Assembly: GCA_964526835.1 (NCBI GenBank)
Contig: CAZGMK010000013.1
Span: forward strand, 1 to 64,000
Length of the DNA: 64,000 bases
Source: DAOSXA01 sp964526835
GTDB taxonomy: Bacteria; Zixibacteria; MSB-5A5; GN15; FEB-12
Direction: 5' to 3'
The position numbers were made by a program, and so were the translations under genes. Shown piece by piece: positions 27,506-36,460 of this stretch (position 1 is the stretch's first letter; each line of letters begins with the position of its first letter). The notes under the pieces were generated by a model. The model saw nothing but the letters and a program-made list of their open reading frames with translations. It did no database searches and was not told the DNA's origin.

Positions 27506-27916
27506 ATGATGAGAAGATCGTTCAGAACAGCAATGGCGCTGATTGTCGTCGTGACGGTAGTTGCGGCGCCCGTGCTTCAAACGGCGGAGCAGGTATTTAG
27601 GGCGCAATTGCACGATGAGGCCCCCTGCTGTTGCGCCGGCTGTTCTGTTGGTTCTGTCAGTTTCGGTGAGACCGGCGAATGGAATGAGCCGCCCTGCCCC
27701 TGCCACATGCAAGACCGGCCAATTCCACCGTCCCAGCCACTCCAGGCCGAGATTCAACGTTACTGCCAGGCCGACCCGCCCACCGCAGACAGGCAATCCG
27801 AGAGCCCCGTGTACAACCGGGAGAGTATCTCGGATGCTCCCTTTGTTCTAATCGCCTCTGTCTTAGTGGACAATTTTCATCCATTATACTTGACCTGCTG
27901 TTCGTTTCTCATTTGA
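27506..27916 (+). CDS. small exported Cys-rich protein heading the second metal RND operon
   Basis: About 136 residues from the ATG pair at 27506/27509. It has a signal peptide (MALIVVVTVVAAPVLQ), then a Cys cluster DEAPCCCAGCS and CPCHMQ, which looks suited to binding a soft metal such as Cu(I) or Ag(I). The C-terminal third is hydrophobic and ends LYLTCCSFLI. Like the gene at 21293, it precedes a TolC-like gene of an RND operon, yet the two are not obviously related in sequence. I know no named family for it. The frame is open to 27470. Confidence 0.5.
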   Translation: MMRRSFRTAMALIVVVTVVAAPVLQTAEQVFRAQLHDEAPCCCAGCSVGSVSFGETGEWNEPPCPCHMQDRPIPPSQPLQAEIQRYCQADPPTADRQSESPVYNRESISDAPFVLIASVLVDNFHPLYLTCCSFLI

Positions 27917-27992
27917 TATTGCTTTCGTAGCCGTGTCGTGAACCGATCCGAGTTCACCTGTATCTATCAGATATTCACTCAACCGGAGATGA

Positions 27993-29255
27993 ATGGCTAT
28001 GAAAGGACTAACCCTAGCGGCCTTGTTCCAGCTGGTTGTGATTTTCAGCCCCGGCACAGTCTCGGCCGACCAAGCCACGCTGGATTCACTTATTGAACTG
28101 GCCAGAAATCGCAATCCCGACCTGCTGGCAGCCCGCCATGAGACAGAAGCCGCCGCATATCGAGCGGATGCCTCAGGAGCCCTGCCGGATCCTACTCTCG
28201 GACTGGCCCTGATGAATCTGCCCCGATCCTCACTGGCGTTGGACGAAACGCCGATGTCGGGGGTGCATGTGGGTCTGACGCAGATGATCCCGTGGCCCGG
28301 CAAGCTGCGCAGCCACTCACGGGCGGCGCGAGCGCAACAAAGGATGAGTGCGTCGACCAGCATGGCGATCGAAAATGCAATCGTGCGCCAGGTGAGCCAA
28401 GCCTTCTATGACTACGCATACTGGCAGGCCGCCCGTGAAAGCATCAGGCGCAGCCTGGATCTGGCCCATGCGATTTCCGCTGTCGCCGAAACGCGATATG
28501 CCAACGGCGAGGTATCGGCTCAGGACCTGCTCCGTTCGCAGACTTCATTTGAACGTCTCCAGGTAAGACTCTTGCGCGCCGATCAGCGCGGGCGAACCGC
28601 CTTGCTGAAGCTGACCAATCTGACCGGCGCCACGGAACCCGATACCACTCTGTCAGCATCCCTGCCGGAGTTGCCGGACACCGAACGATTCGCCGGCGAC
28701 CTTTCGCAGAACCCGGAGCTCAAACGCGCTTCGTCTAGTATCGAGGCAGCTTCCGCCCGGGCCGATGCCGCCCGAACGGAGTACTACCCGGATTTTCTGG
28801 TAGGAATCGACTACCGCTTTCGTCAGGAAGTACCCGGCGATCCGGTTAGGGGAGAGGACTTCCTCACCCTCCGAGCAGGATTCAGTTTGCCGGTGTGGTT
28901 CTTCACCAAACAGCGTCACCTGACCCGGGCGGCCCGGCGGCTGGTGCAGTCTGCGGAACAGCATCGCAATGCGGTTGACCTGAGCCTGCGTCGACAACTT
29001 GACGATGCCCGTCAAACCTACCGGATCACCAGGCAGAGTCTCGATCGCTACAACGTCGACATATTGCCACAGGCCCGAGCCACCTTCGAGGCGGCACAGA
29101 TCGCCTACGAAGTGGGGCAAGTCGACTTTAACGCCCTGCTCAGCGCACAGCTCGAACTGCTTGAGGTTCAGTTGGAACGCTTCGAACTAATCAAGCAGGC
29201 TCACCAGACGCTGGCCCTGATCGACGAGTTGGTCGGCAATAGAGAGGACGAATAA
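27993..29255 (+). CDS. TolC-family outer membrane factor (CusC-like)
   Basis: A 420-residue outer-membrane efflux protein with a signal peptide and the two OEP repeats; segments such as DPTLGLALMNLP and GLTQMIPWPGKL are common in the outer factors of Cus-type systems. GGAG upstream of the ATG at 27993 (or the in-frame ATG at 27999) marks the start. It ends two bases before the adaptor gene. It is only distantly similar to the outer factor at 21817. Confidence 0.87.
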   Translation: MAMKGLTLAALFQLVVIFSPGTVSADQATLDSLIELARNRNPDLLAARHETEAAAYRADASGALPDPTLGLALMNLPRSSLALDETPMSGVHVGLTQMIPWPGKLRSHSRAARAQQRMSASTSMAIENAIVRQVSQAFYDYAYWQAARESIRRSLDLAHAISAVAETRYANGEVSAQDLLRSQTSFERLQVRLLRADQRGRTALLKLTNLTGATEPDTTLSASLPELPDTERFAGDLSQNPELKRASSSIEAASARADAARTEYYPDFLVGIDYRFRQEVPGDPVRGEDFLTLRAGFSLPVWFFTKQRHLTRAARRLVQSAEQHRNAVDLSLRRQLDDARQTYRITRQSLDRYNVDILPQARATFEAAQIAYEVGQVDFNALLSAQLELLEVQLERFELIKQAHQTLALIDELVGNREDE

Positions 29256-29257
29256 TC

Positions 29258-30859
29258 ATGAAGACACTTACGATAGTAATACTCAGCCTTGGTGTTGGAT
29301 TTGCCGGCGCCTGGCTGCTGCTGGGATCCGGCAGCGCCGAGACAACCACGGCCGCGCAGGCCGAAACTGACCAGCAGCTTTATACCTGCGGGATGCATCC
29401 CGAAATCGTGACCACCGAGCCCGGACTCTGCCCGATCTGCAACATGAAGCTGACCCCGAAGAAAGATGGCGGCGAGTCCTCCGCAGGGATCACCATCGAC
29501 CCGGTGACCCGTCAGAATATCGGTTTGGCCACCACTGAGGTGCGCCGAAGCGCTTTGGTACAAACTGTCCGTGCAACCGGCAAAGTAGCCGTGCCCCAGC
29601 CGAATATCCACTCGGTCAATGTGAAGGTCAGAGGCTGGATCGAACATCTCTTTGTCAACGAGGAAGGCGAGCGCGTGTCTGCCGGTCAGCCCCTGATGGA
29701 GATATACTCCCCGGATTTGGTGGCGGCTCAGCGTGAATACCTGATCGCACTTCGCAACCAGCCCCAGACGATTCATGCCTCCGCCAGGGGTGGCGCCGGG
29801 TTTAAGACTCTCCTGGAAACGTCGCGCCGGCGCCTGCTCAACTGGGACATATCGGAGGACCAGTTGCAGCGCCTGACCGAGTCCGGAGAGGTCCAGCGAA
29901 CGATGACTATCCGAACACCCGCCGATGGCTTCGTCCAGCGCAAGCTGGTGGAAACGGGCGATCAGGTCACCCCGGGGCGGAGCCTCTTCGAGATTGCCGA
30001 TCTCTCGACCGTCTGGGTGGAGGCATCTGTGTATGAGCAGGATCTGCCGTTTGTGGAAGTCGGCCAGGATGCGATAGTGACTGTGCCGTCGTTACCATCA
30101 GAAGTCCTTCGTTCCCGTGTCATATACGTGTCTCCGATACTGGATCCTCAGCGTCAGGCCGAGGTACGTCTGCGTATCGAGAATCCGAGGCTGAAGCTGC
30201 GGCCCGAGATGTACGCCGAGGTGCTGATAGAGAGCTCCCTGCCCGGACAACATCCCGTTGTGCCCCGCTCGGCGGTGATCAATTCGGGACTGCGCAATGT
30301 CGTATTTGTGGCCGGGGATGGCGGTGCATATCAGCCCCGCGAAATCACGACCGGAGTCGTCGGCCAGGGCGACCTGATCCAGGTTACCGGCGGCCTGCGC
30401 CCCGGCGAACAGATTGTTACCTCCGGGCAGTTCCTGCTCGACAGTGAGTCCCGCCTGAGTGAGGTCTTCGCGGCCGGCGGTCAGGCGGGACACCAGCATG
30501 GTTCCATGTCAGCTGACGAGGACGGCCGGGAACCGCAGGTCTCCGACGAACATGAATCACATTCCGAGAACCAGCACCCACAGGCGCTTGCTGAGGGGAG
30601 TGACTCCAATGCCCCGCCCCCCGATCCTTACGACATCCACACCTGCCCGATGCCGGAGCACTATCACGTCCTGAACTACGGTCCCGGCGATTGCCCCGAG
30701 TGCGGCATGGCGCTGGCTCCGGTTGGCGAGACCGACATCGACAGTGTCTGGGTATGCCCGATGCCCCAGTGCGAGACGGCCCAGCACGAGCCCGGTGTAT
30801 GCCCGGTCTGCAACATGAACCTGATCCCATACGAACCCGGAGAGAACCATGATCACTAA
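29258..30859 (+). CDS. CusB-like adaptor with three heavy-metal-binding domains
   Basis: A 533-residue adaptor with an N-terminal anchor, then a heavy-metal-binding domain (residues 41-68: YTCGMHPEIV...CPICNMKLTPK), the CusB-type adaptor core (VKVRGWIEHLFVNEEGERV, TPADGFVQRKLVETGDQV), an acidic/His-rich linker and two further copies of the metal-binding domain at the C-terminus (about 463-492 TCPMPEHYHV...CPECGMAL and 503-530 WVCPMPQCET...CPVCNMNL). One such domain is common in CusB relatives; three in one chain is unusual. It overlaps the pump start by 11 bases. Cu(I)/Ag(I) is the likely cargo. Confidence 0.9.
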   Translation: MKTLTIVILSLGVGFAGAWLLLGSGSAETTTAAQAETDQQLYTCGMHPEIVTTEPGLCPICNMKLTPKKDGGESSAGITIDPVTRQNIGLATTEVRRSALVQTVRATGKVAVPQPNIHSVNVKVRGWIEHLFVNEEGERVSAGQPLMEIYSPDLVAAQREYLIALRNQPQTIHASARGGAGFKTLLETSRRRLLNWDISEDQLQRLTESGEVQRTMTIRTPADGFVQRKLVETGDQVTPGRSLFEIADLSTVWVEASVYEQDLPFVEVGQDAIVTVPSLPSEVLRSRVIYVSPILDPQRQAEVRLRIENPRLKLRPEMYAEVLIESSLPGQHPVVPRSAVINSGLRNVVFVAGDGGAYQPREITTGVVGQGDLIQVTGGLRPGEQIVTSGQFLLDSESRLSEVFAAGGQAGHQHGSMSADEDGREPQVSDEHESHSENQHPQALAEGSDSNAPPPDPYDIHTCPMPEHYHVLNYGPGDCPECGMALAPVGETDIDSVWVCPMPQCETAQHEPGVCPVCNMNLIPYEPGENHDH

Positions 30860-33800
30860 GTTGATCGAATGGTCGATCGCGAATCGAGGCATGGTTCTGG
30901 CCCTAACGGCAGTCCTGTTGCTGGCGGGGGTCTGGGCGGCCAATGAGATAGCGGTTGATGCCATTCCCGACCTTTCCGATGTCCAGGTGATCATCCAGGC
31001 GGAGTACCCGGGTCAGCCGCCGCAGGTGGTCGAGGACCAGGTCACCTATCCGCTGTCCACCGCCATGCTGGCTGTTCCCGGGGCGGTAAATGTCCGCGGC
31101 TACAGTTATTTCGGACTCTCCTTCGTGTATGTCATCTTTGAGGACGGCACCGATATCTACTGGGCCCGCAGCCGGGTGCTGGAGTCGCTTTCCCAGGTGA
31201 CCGGACGACTGCTCCAGAATGCCACTACCCAGCTCGGACCTGATGCTACCGGAGTAGGCTGGGTCTATCAGTATGCAGTGGTCGATACGACGAACAGCTA
31301 TGACCTGGCGGAACTGCGCTCGCTGCAGGACTGGTTCCTCAAGTACGAACTCTCATCGCTTGACGGGGTCTCGGAAGTGGCTTCGGTCGGCGGGTTTGTG
31401 CGCCAGTATCAGGTGGAGGTGGACCCGCGGAGGCTGGAATTCCACGGTATACCTCTTCAACACGTGATCATGGCGGTCAAGCAGTCTACCAGCGCGGTCG
31501 GCGGCCGTCTCCTCGAGATGGGCGAGACCGAGTTCATGGTCCGCAGTCAGGCCTATATCGGTGACCTGGATGACCTGCGCAATACGCCGGTCCACACGCC
31601 CGCCGATGGCGCGCCGATCCTGCTCTCCTCGGTGGCCAATATTCAGCTCGGGCCGGATATTCGTCGCGGCCTCGCCGAACTAAATGGCGAGGGCGAAACC
31701 GTCGGCGGCATAATCGTCATGCGCTATGGCGATAACGCCCGTGAAGTGATTGAACGGGTGAAGACCAAGCTTGGGCAACTGCAATCAGGCCTGCCCGAGG
31801 GCGTGGCTATTGTACCTGTCTACGATCGCTCCGGCCTAATTGATCGCGCCACCGTCAACCTGCGCGATACCCTGGTCAAGGAGATTGTCATCGTCGCCCT
31901 GATTACGCTGCTGTTCCTGCTGCATGTTCGGTCGACCCTGATTGCGGTGATCACCCTCCCCGCCGGCGTTGGCCTTTCGCTGCTGGTCATGCACCTGCTT
32001 GGGATCAATGCCAATATCATGTCGCTGGGAGGGATAGCAATCGCGATTGGCGTTATGGTCGACGCCTCGGTCGTGATGGTCGAGAACGCGCACAAACACA
32101 TCGAGCGTGAGGAAGGGATAGGACGGGCGCAGGCGGTGCGAAATGCCGCTGTCGAAGTCGGACCGGCTCTGTTCTTCTCGTTGCTGATAATCACGGTCTC
32201 GTTCCTTCCGGTGTTAGTGCTTGAGGGTCAGTCAGGACGGCTCTTCAAGCCCCTGGCCTATACCAAGACCTTCGCGATGGCGGCCTCGGCGATGTTGTCG
32301 GTGACGGTTATTCCGGCGCTGGTGGCGCTGTTCCTTCGGGGTAAGATCCGTTCCGAGAAGAGGAACCCGGTCTCGCGAGTCCTGATCGCCGCATACCGGC
32401 CCGTCATATCCTGGGTCCTGCGGTTCCGTTGGCTTACGATAGCCATTGCGGTTGTAGTCCTGGGTGTCACGGTAATCCCCCTGACCCGGATCGGTTCGGA
32501 GTTCATGCCTCCGCTGTACGAAGGCGACCTGTTGTACATGCCGACAACGCTGCCGGGCATATCGATAACCAAGTCGAAGGAGCTTCTTCAGCAGACTGAT
32601 CGCATCATTGCCTCTTTCCCCGAAGTCGAGCGCGTATTCGGCAAGATCGGAAGGGCCGAGACAGCAACCGATCCGGCTCCCCTGACCATGCTGGAAACGA
32701 CAATCATGCTCAAACCCCGGGATGAATGGCGGCCCGGGATGACACCCGACAAGCTGATCGATTCGCTCGACGCCGCCATCGAGTTTCCCGGGCTGACCAA
32801 TGCCTGGACTATGCCTATCCGCACCCGGATTGACATGCTCGCCACCGGCATCAAAACACCGGTGGGGATCAAGGTCATGGGACCGAACCTCGACAGCCTG
32901 AGCGCCATTGCCAGGCGGGTCGAGGATATTGTCAAGCCGATGCGCGGGATCCGATCGGTTTACGCCGAGCGAGTCACCGGGGGCAACTATGTCGACATAA
33001 GCATCGATCGTCTCAAGGCGGCTGCCTACGGTCTGAACGTGGATGACATTCAGAAGACCGTGGCCTTCGCGGTCGGTGGCATGAATGTCGCGCGCAATAT
33101 CGAGGGCCGGGAGCGCTACCCGATGAATGTCCGCTACCCCCGCGAACTCCGCGACAGTCCGGAGGCTCTCGAACGTGCCCTGGTGGCGGCGCCCAACGGA
33201 CGTATGGTCCAACTCGGCCAGGTCGCCGATCTGAAGATCTCCAAAGGGGCCGCCATGATCAAATCCGAGAATGCCCGCCCCACCGCCTGGGTGTTTGTCG
33301 ATCTCAAGGGTGTCGATGTCGGCACATTCGTGGATCAGGCCCGGTTGCGCGTGGCCGAGCAAGTCGATCTGCCGGCCGGCTATTCGCTGGTATGGTCCGG
33401 CCAGTACGAGAACATGCAGGCGGTCGCCGAGAAACTACGCGTGATTGTGCCCTTGACCCTGTTCACCATTCTGTTGCTGTTGTATCTGCATTTCCGCAAC
33501 ATTACCAACAGCCTGATTGTCCTGTTGTCGTTGCCGTTTGGCCTCGTGGGTGGTGTCTGGCTGTTCTACCTCTACGGCTTCAATGCCTCGGTGGCTGTCT
33601 ACGTAGGTTTCATCGCCCTTGCGGGCCTGGCCGCGGAGACAGGGGTGGTGATGCTGGTGTACCTCGATGAAGCGGTCGGGAGATTCCGTCGCCTGGGACG
33701 CCTGTCGACACAAGACGATCTCAAGGCCGCGGTCATGGAAGGCGCCGTCGAACGTGTGCGTCCCAAGATCATGACTGTTGCCACCACGATTATCGCCCTG

Positions 33801-33956
33801 CTGCCGGTGCTGCTCGGTCACGGGGCGGGCTCGGAGGTGATGCAACGTATCGCCGCCCCGATGGTCGGCGGGATGGTAACCTCCACCCTGCTGACCCTCA
33901 TTGTCGTGCCGGCGCTTTACTACCTGACCCAGCGTCGAAAAATGGGCGCAGCATAG
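30849..33956 (+). CDS. CusA-like Cu/Ag RND efflux pump
   Basis: A 1035-residue heavy-metal RND pump. The TM4 motif AIGVMVDASVVMVENAHKH and the porter segment TMPIRTRIDMLATGIKTPVG closely follow CusA, where periplasmic Met residues pass Cu(I) or Ag(I). N-terminal VDAIPDLSDVQVIIQ is also Cus-like. It is the last gene of the second metal operon. I see no CusF or CusRS genes nearby, so regulation is from elsewhere. Confidence 0.93.
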   Translation: MITKLIEWSIANRGMVLALTAVLLLAGVWAANEIAVDAIPDLSDVQVIIQAEYPGQPPQVVEDQVTYPLSTAMLAVPGAVNVRGYSYFGLSFVYVIFEDGTDIYWARSRVLESLSQVTGRLLQNATTQLGPDATGVGWVYQYAVVDTTNSYDLAELRSLQDWFLKYELSSLDGVSEVASVGGFVRQYQVEVDPRRLEFHGIPLQHVIMAVKQSTSAVGGRLLEMGETEFMVRSQAYIGDLDDLRNTPVHTPADGAPILLSSVANIQLGPDIRRGLAELNGEGETVGGIIVMRYGDNAREVIERVKTKLGQLQSGLPEGVAIVPVYDRSGLIDRATVNLRDTLVKEIVIVALITLLFLLHVRSTLIAVITLPAGVGLSLLVMHLLGINANIMSLGGIAIAIGVMVDASVVMVENAHKHIEREEGIGRAQAVRNAAVEVGPALFFSLLIITVSFLPVLVLEGQSGRLFKPLAYTKTFAMAASAMLSVTVIPALVALFLRGKIRSEKRNPVSRVLIAAYRPVISWVLRFRWLTIAIAVVVLGVTVIPLTRIGSEFMPPLYEGDLLYMPTTLPGISITKSKELLQQTDRIIASFPEVERVFGKIGRAETATDPAPLTMLETTIMLKPRDEWRPGMTPDKLIDSLDAAIEFPGLTNAWTMPIRTRIDMLATGIKTPVGIKVMGPNLDSLSAIARRVEDIVKPMRGIRSVYAERVTGGNYVDISIDRLKAAAYGLNVDDIQKTVAFAVGGMNVARNIEGRERYPMNVRYPRELRDSPEALERALVAAPNGRMVQLGQVADLKISKGAAMIKSENARPTAWVFVDLKGVDVGTFVDQARLRVAEQVDLPAGYSLVWSGQYENMQAVAEKLRVIVPLTLFTILLLLYLHFRNITNSLIVLLSLPFGLVGGVWLFYLYGFNASVAVYVGFIALAGLAAETGVVMLVYLDEAVGRFRRLGRLSTQDDLKAAVMEGAVERVRPKIMTVATTIIALLPVLLGHGAGSEVMQRIAAPMVGGMVTSTLLTLIVVPALYYLTQRRKMGAA

Positions 33957-34024
33957 GCTCCTCTGCCCGAGTATCCTGCAGGGCGTCGGTCAGCGCATCC
34001 GGCGCCCTCATTCACTGCGCAGCA

Positions 34025-35203
34025 TTAGAATGCCACCGCCCGGCGGAATCCCTCCGGGTCGGTATCCCCCTCGGTATTCAACAGAAGAATCACAGCATCG
34101 TCGTCCAGGCCAAGACTGCGGCGGCACGCTGCCAGGGCATCCTCTCGACCAAGAGCCAGCAAGGCGGCCATACTCGCGGCGCCCGATTCGCCGGAGACAA
34201 TCCGCGGATCGCTGGCGGCTGGATAGTAGGCAGTGCGCATAGCCTCGATGGCGTAGTGATCCGGGATCGCCACGAAAGCATCGAAGTACTTACGAATCAG
34301 CGGCCAGGCCACTTGCGAAGGCGTGCCGCAGTTCAGCCCCGCCATGACTGTGTCAGGCTCACCGAAAACGGCAACCGGGTGACCATCATCGCGAGCCGCC
34401 GACCGATACAGGCAATCGGCGGCAAGAGGCTCCACCGAAATCAGCGTCACGGTGTCGTCCTGTTTTATGACGCGGTAGTACCAGGCTGCGGCGGCGGCCA
34501 GGGCGCCGACCCCGCCGGGGACCAGCACGGCGTCGATGCAGGCGTCGGTCTGTTCGTCGATCTCGGCGAACATGGTCAGGTAGCCGGCCTGTATCCATCG
34601 GGGAATGAGATCGTAACCGGGCCAGGATGTGTCGGAGACAATTGTCCAGCCGTGTTCTTCCGCCTGCTCGGCGCACTGGCGCACAGCATCGTCGTAGGAG
34701 CCACCGATGACATGCACATCGGCGCCTTCGTCCTGTATCGCTGCGATCCTGGCGGGCGCGGTGTTGCCGGGCATATAGATGACCGCTCGCTGGCCCAGCT
34801 TTCGCGCCACCCATGCGACGCCGCGGCCGTGGTTGCCGTCCGTGGCGGTGCAGAGCGTGAAGCTACCTCGTGATATGACGTCGGATTCGGAGTAAAAGCG
34901 GTCGGGCGGCGGCCATGGGGCGCCGCCCCGATGCGCCCGTGATGTCAACAGCCGATAGACCGCGTAGGATGCCCCCAGCGCCTTGAAAGCCTTCAGCCCG
35001 AACCGATGGGACTCGTCCTTGACGACAATACCCCCGAGATCAAGCCGCTTCGCCAGGCCCCGCAGTGAGAATGTGGGTGCAGGATTGTATTCCGACAAAG
35101 AACGGTGCACCGCGCGAACCTCATCAAGCCGAAAGGCATCACCATCGGCAGGATCAATGATAAGGCCATGACGTCGATGCTGATTGATCAGACAGCGGCA
35201 CAT
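34025..35203 (-). CDS. dpaL: diaminopropionate ammonia-lyase (PLP enzyme)
   Basis: About 392 residues of a fold-type II PLP enzyme. The Schiff-base Lys lies in KDESHRFGLKAFKALGASYA, the hallmark of 2,3-diaminopropionate ammonia-lyase, and a glycine loop (ATDGNHGRGVAW) binds the cofactor phosphate region. It would convert 2,3-diaminopropionate to pyruvate and ammonia. The frame is open to 35293, overlapping the upstream gene; the ATG at 35203 removes the overlap and leaves a 38-base gap, though its ribosome site is weak. The diaminopropionate source is not encoded here; it may come from toxic amino acids or antibiotic breakdown. Confidence 0.8.
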   Translation of the reverse strand: MCRCLINQHRRHGLIIDPADGDAFRLDEVRAVHRSLSEYNPAPTFSLRGLAKRLDLGGIVVKDESHRFGLKAFKALGASYAVYRLLTSRAHRGGAPWPPPDRFYSESDVISRGSFTLCTATDGNHGRGVAWVARKLGQRAVIYMPGNTAPARIAAIQDEGADVHVIGGSYDDAVRQCAEQAEEHGWTIVSDTSWPGYDLIPRWIQAGYLTMFAEIDEQTDACIDAVLVPGGVGALAAAAAWYYRVIKQDDTVTLISVEPLAADCLYRSAARDDGHPVAVFGEPDTVMAGLNCGTPSQVAWPLIRKYFDAFVAIPDHYAIEAMRTAYYPAASDPRIVSGESGAASMAALLALGREDALAACRRSLGLDDDAVILLLNTEGDTDPEGFRRAVAF

Positions 35204-35241
35204 ATCACAGGATAACAGCCCGCAAAAGTCGTCGCCAGAGA

Positions 35242-36336
35242 TTATCGGCTGGTGACGGCTATCACCCGCAGACCCGACTCCCGTCGAAGGCACTCGGTCT
35301 CTTCTCGGAACCGACAGAAGACGACCATGTCCTCATCATCCACGGCGCTCAAGTCGACATCGCCGCAATGCCGGTATTCCTGCTCCTGCCGCCAGTCGGT
35401 AATTGCCCCTGAAGACTGCCATCGCCACCGATTCTCGCCATCGGGCGGTTCCTCGGAATCGGCATTGTAATAGTGAACCGGTACGATACCGAGGTCTTCC
35501 GCCACCGACCGCCTGAGACCGATCCCGTACGGCTCGAATGACATGCGGCGATACCGCGCCCGCCATCGCATTAGAGGCGCCACTTCGACCGGAGGCAGAG
35601 CGGAGAAGCAAACACACGGCCGCCTTTCCGGCATCCTCCAGCCCGAGGCGACCAGTCGTCGCGAATCGAGTATTCTCCGGAGAGTGTGGAGTCCGGCACG
35701 AGGGTAGTCATCGGATGCTGCGACACTGCGATAGTACTCCATCTTGGTTTCACCCGGCCACGGGCCGGCGGCGGTGCGGGTCCAGTGAATCACGAACGGC
35801 TCGTCAAAGGTGCGGGCCTCCGGCGATAGATCGGTTGGCTCAATATCGTAGGCCAGGCCCACGCGCCGAGTCTGATGCGGGACCGCGAAATTCCGCACGA
35901 CGTATTGCCCTTCGTGCGAGCCGACCGCCCGATCCATGAACCCACCCTTCCTGACCGAGATCGGTACGAGGATATCGCTTTGTTTCAGGATCGCCAGGTC
36001 CCGCACCCTCATCGCCTCCGGTCTCGACAGGTCATCCCCTGTTCCCACCGGAATCAGCTCTGCGTCAGCGTAATCCAGTTCAAACTGCGCGGCTATTCGC
36101 CTGCCAACCGCTTCATGGTCTTCTCGTTCGACGATAGGGATGAAGACACGGAGCGGCAGCTTCGCCGACGAGGCCAGAGCCAGCGTCAGCTCCCAACTCG
36201 ACTGTCCGACCGAGCAGTTGAGCACCACGTCGCTCCTGGCGATCCAGTCGATCGCCTCGGCGGTGGCACGCACCCATTCATCGGTCCCGCACGGTCGCAG
36301 GGCCTGACGAGAACTTAGAATCGCCGCTCGCCTCAT
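35242..36336 (-). CDS. unrecognised two-part protein with Rossmann/SLOG-like start
   Basis: About 364 residues from the ATG at 36336 (GAAAGGA just upstream; the frame is open to 36384). The first ~130 residues look like a Rossmann-type nucleotide-binding fold of the SLOG/DprA kind (RRAAILSSRQALRP..., VLNCSVGQSSWELTLALAS). The second half has a conserved-looking stretch with CFSALPP, RRMSFEPYGIGL and DWRQEQEYRHCGDVDLS followed by VVFCRF. I do not recognise the family and assign no function. It is upstream of dpaL with a short gap, so the two are probably one transcript. It is divergent from the beta-helix gene. Confidence 0.6.
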   Translation of the reverse strand: MRRAAILSSRQALRPCGTDEWVRATAEAIDWIARSDVVLNCSVGQSSWELTLALASSAKLPLRVFIPIVEREDHEAVGRRIAAQFELDYADAELIPVGTGDDLSRPEAMRVRDLAILKQSDILVPISVRKGGFMDRAVGSHEGQYVVRNFAVPHQTRRVGLAYDIEPTDLSPEARTFDEPFVIHWTRTAAGPWPGETKMEYYRSVAASDDYPRAGLHTLRRILDSRRLVASGWRMPERRPCVCFSALPPVEVAPLMRWRARYRRMSFEPYGIGLRRSVAEDLGIVPVHYYNADSEEPPDGENRWRWQSSGAITDWRQEQEYRHCGDVDLSAVDDEDMVVFCRFREETECLRRESGLRVIAVTSR

Positions 36337-36460
36337 CGATCCTTTCACGACTCCAGCATCACTTTTCGAGGCCCAATCTAACAAATTGACCGGGAGGCGG
36401 CAACTCGGCCCGGCCGCTTTTTGCTTGCCTTGGCCGTCTCACGACACTAATCATGGCATT

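Noticed and set aside
32232..33362. 376-aa open frame antisense to the CusA-like pump
   Set aside because: Composition is typical of antisense frames and the pump is unmistakable.
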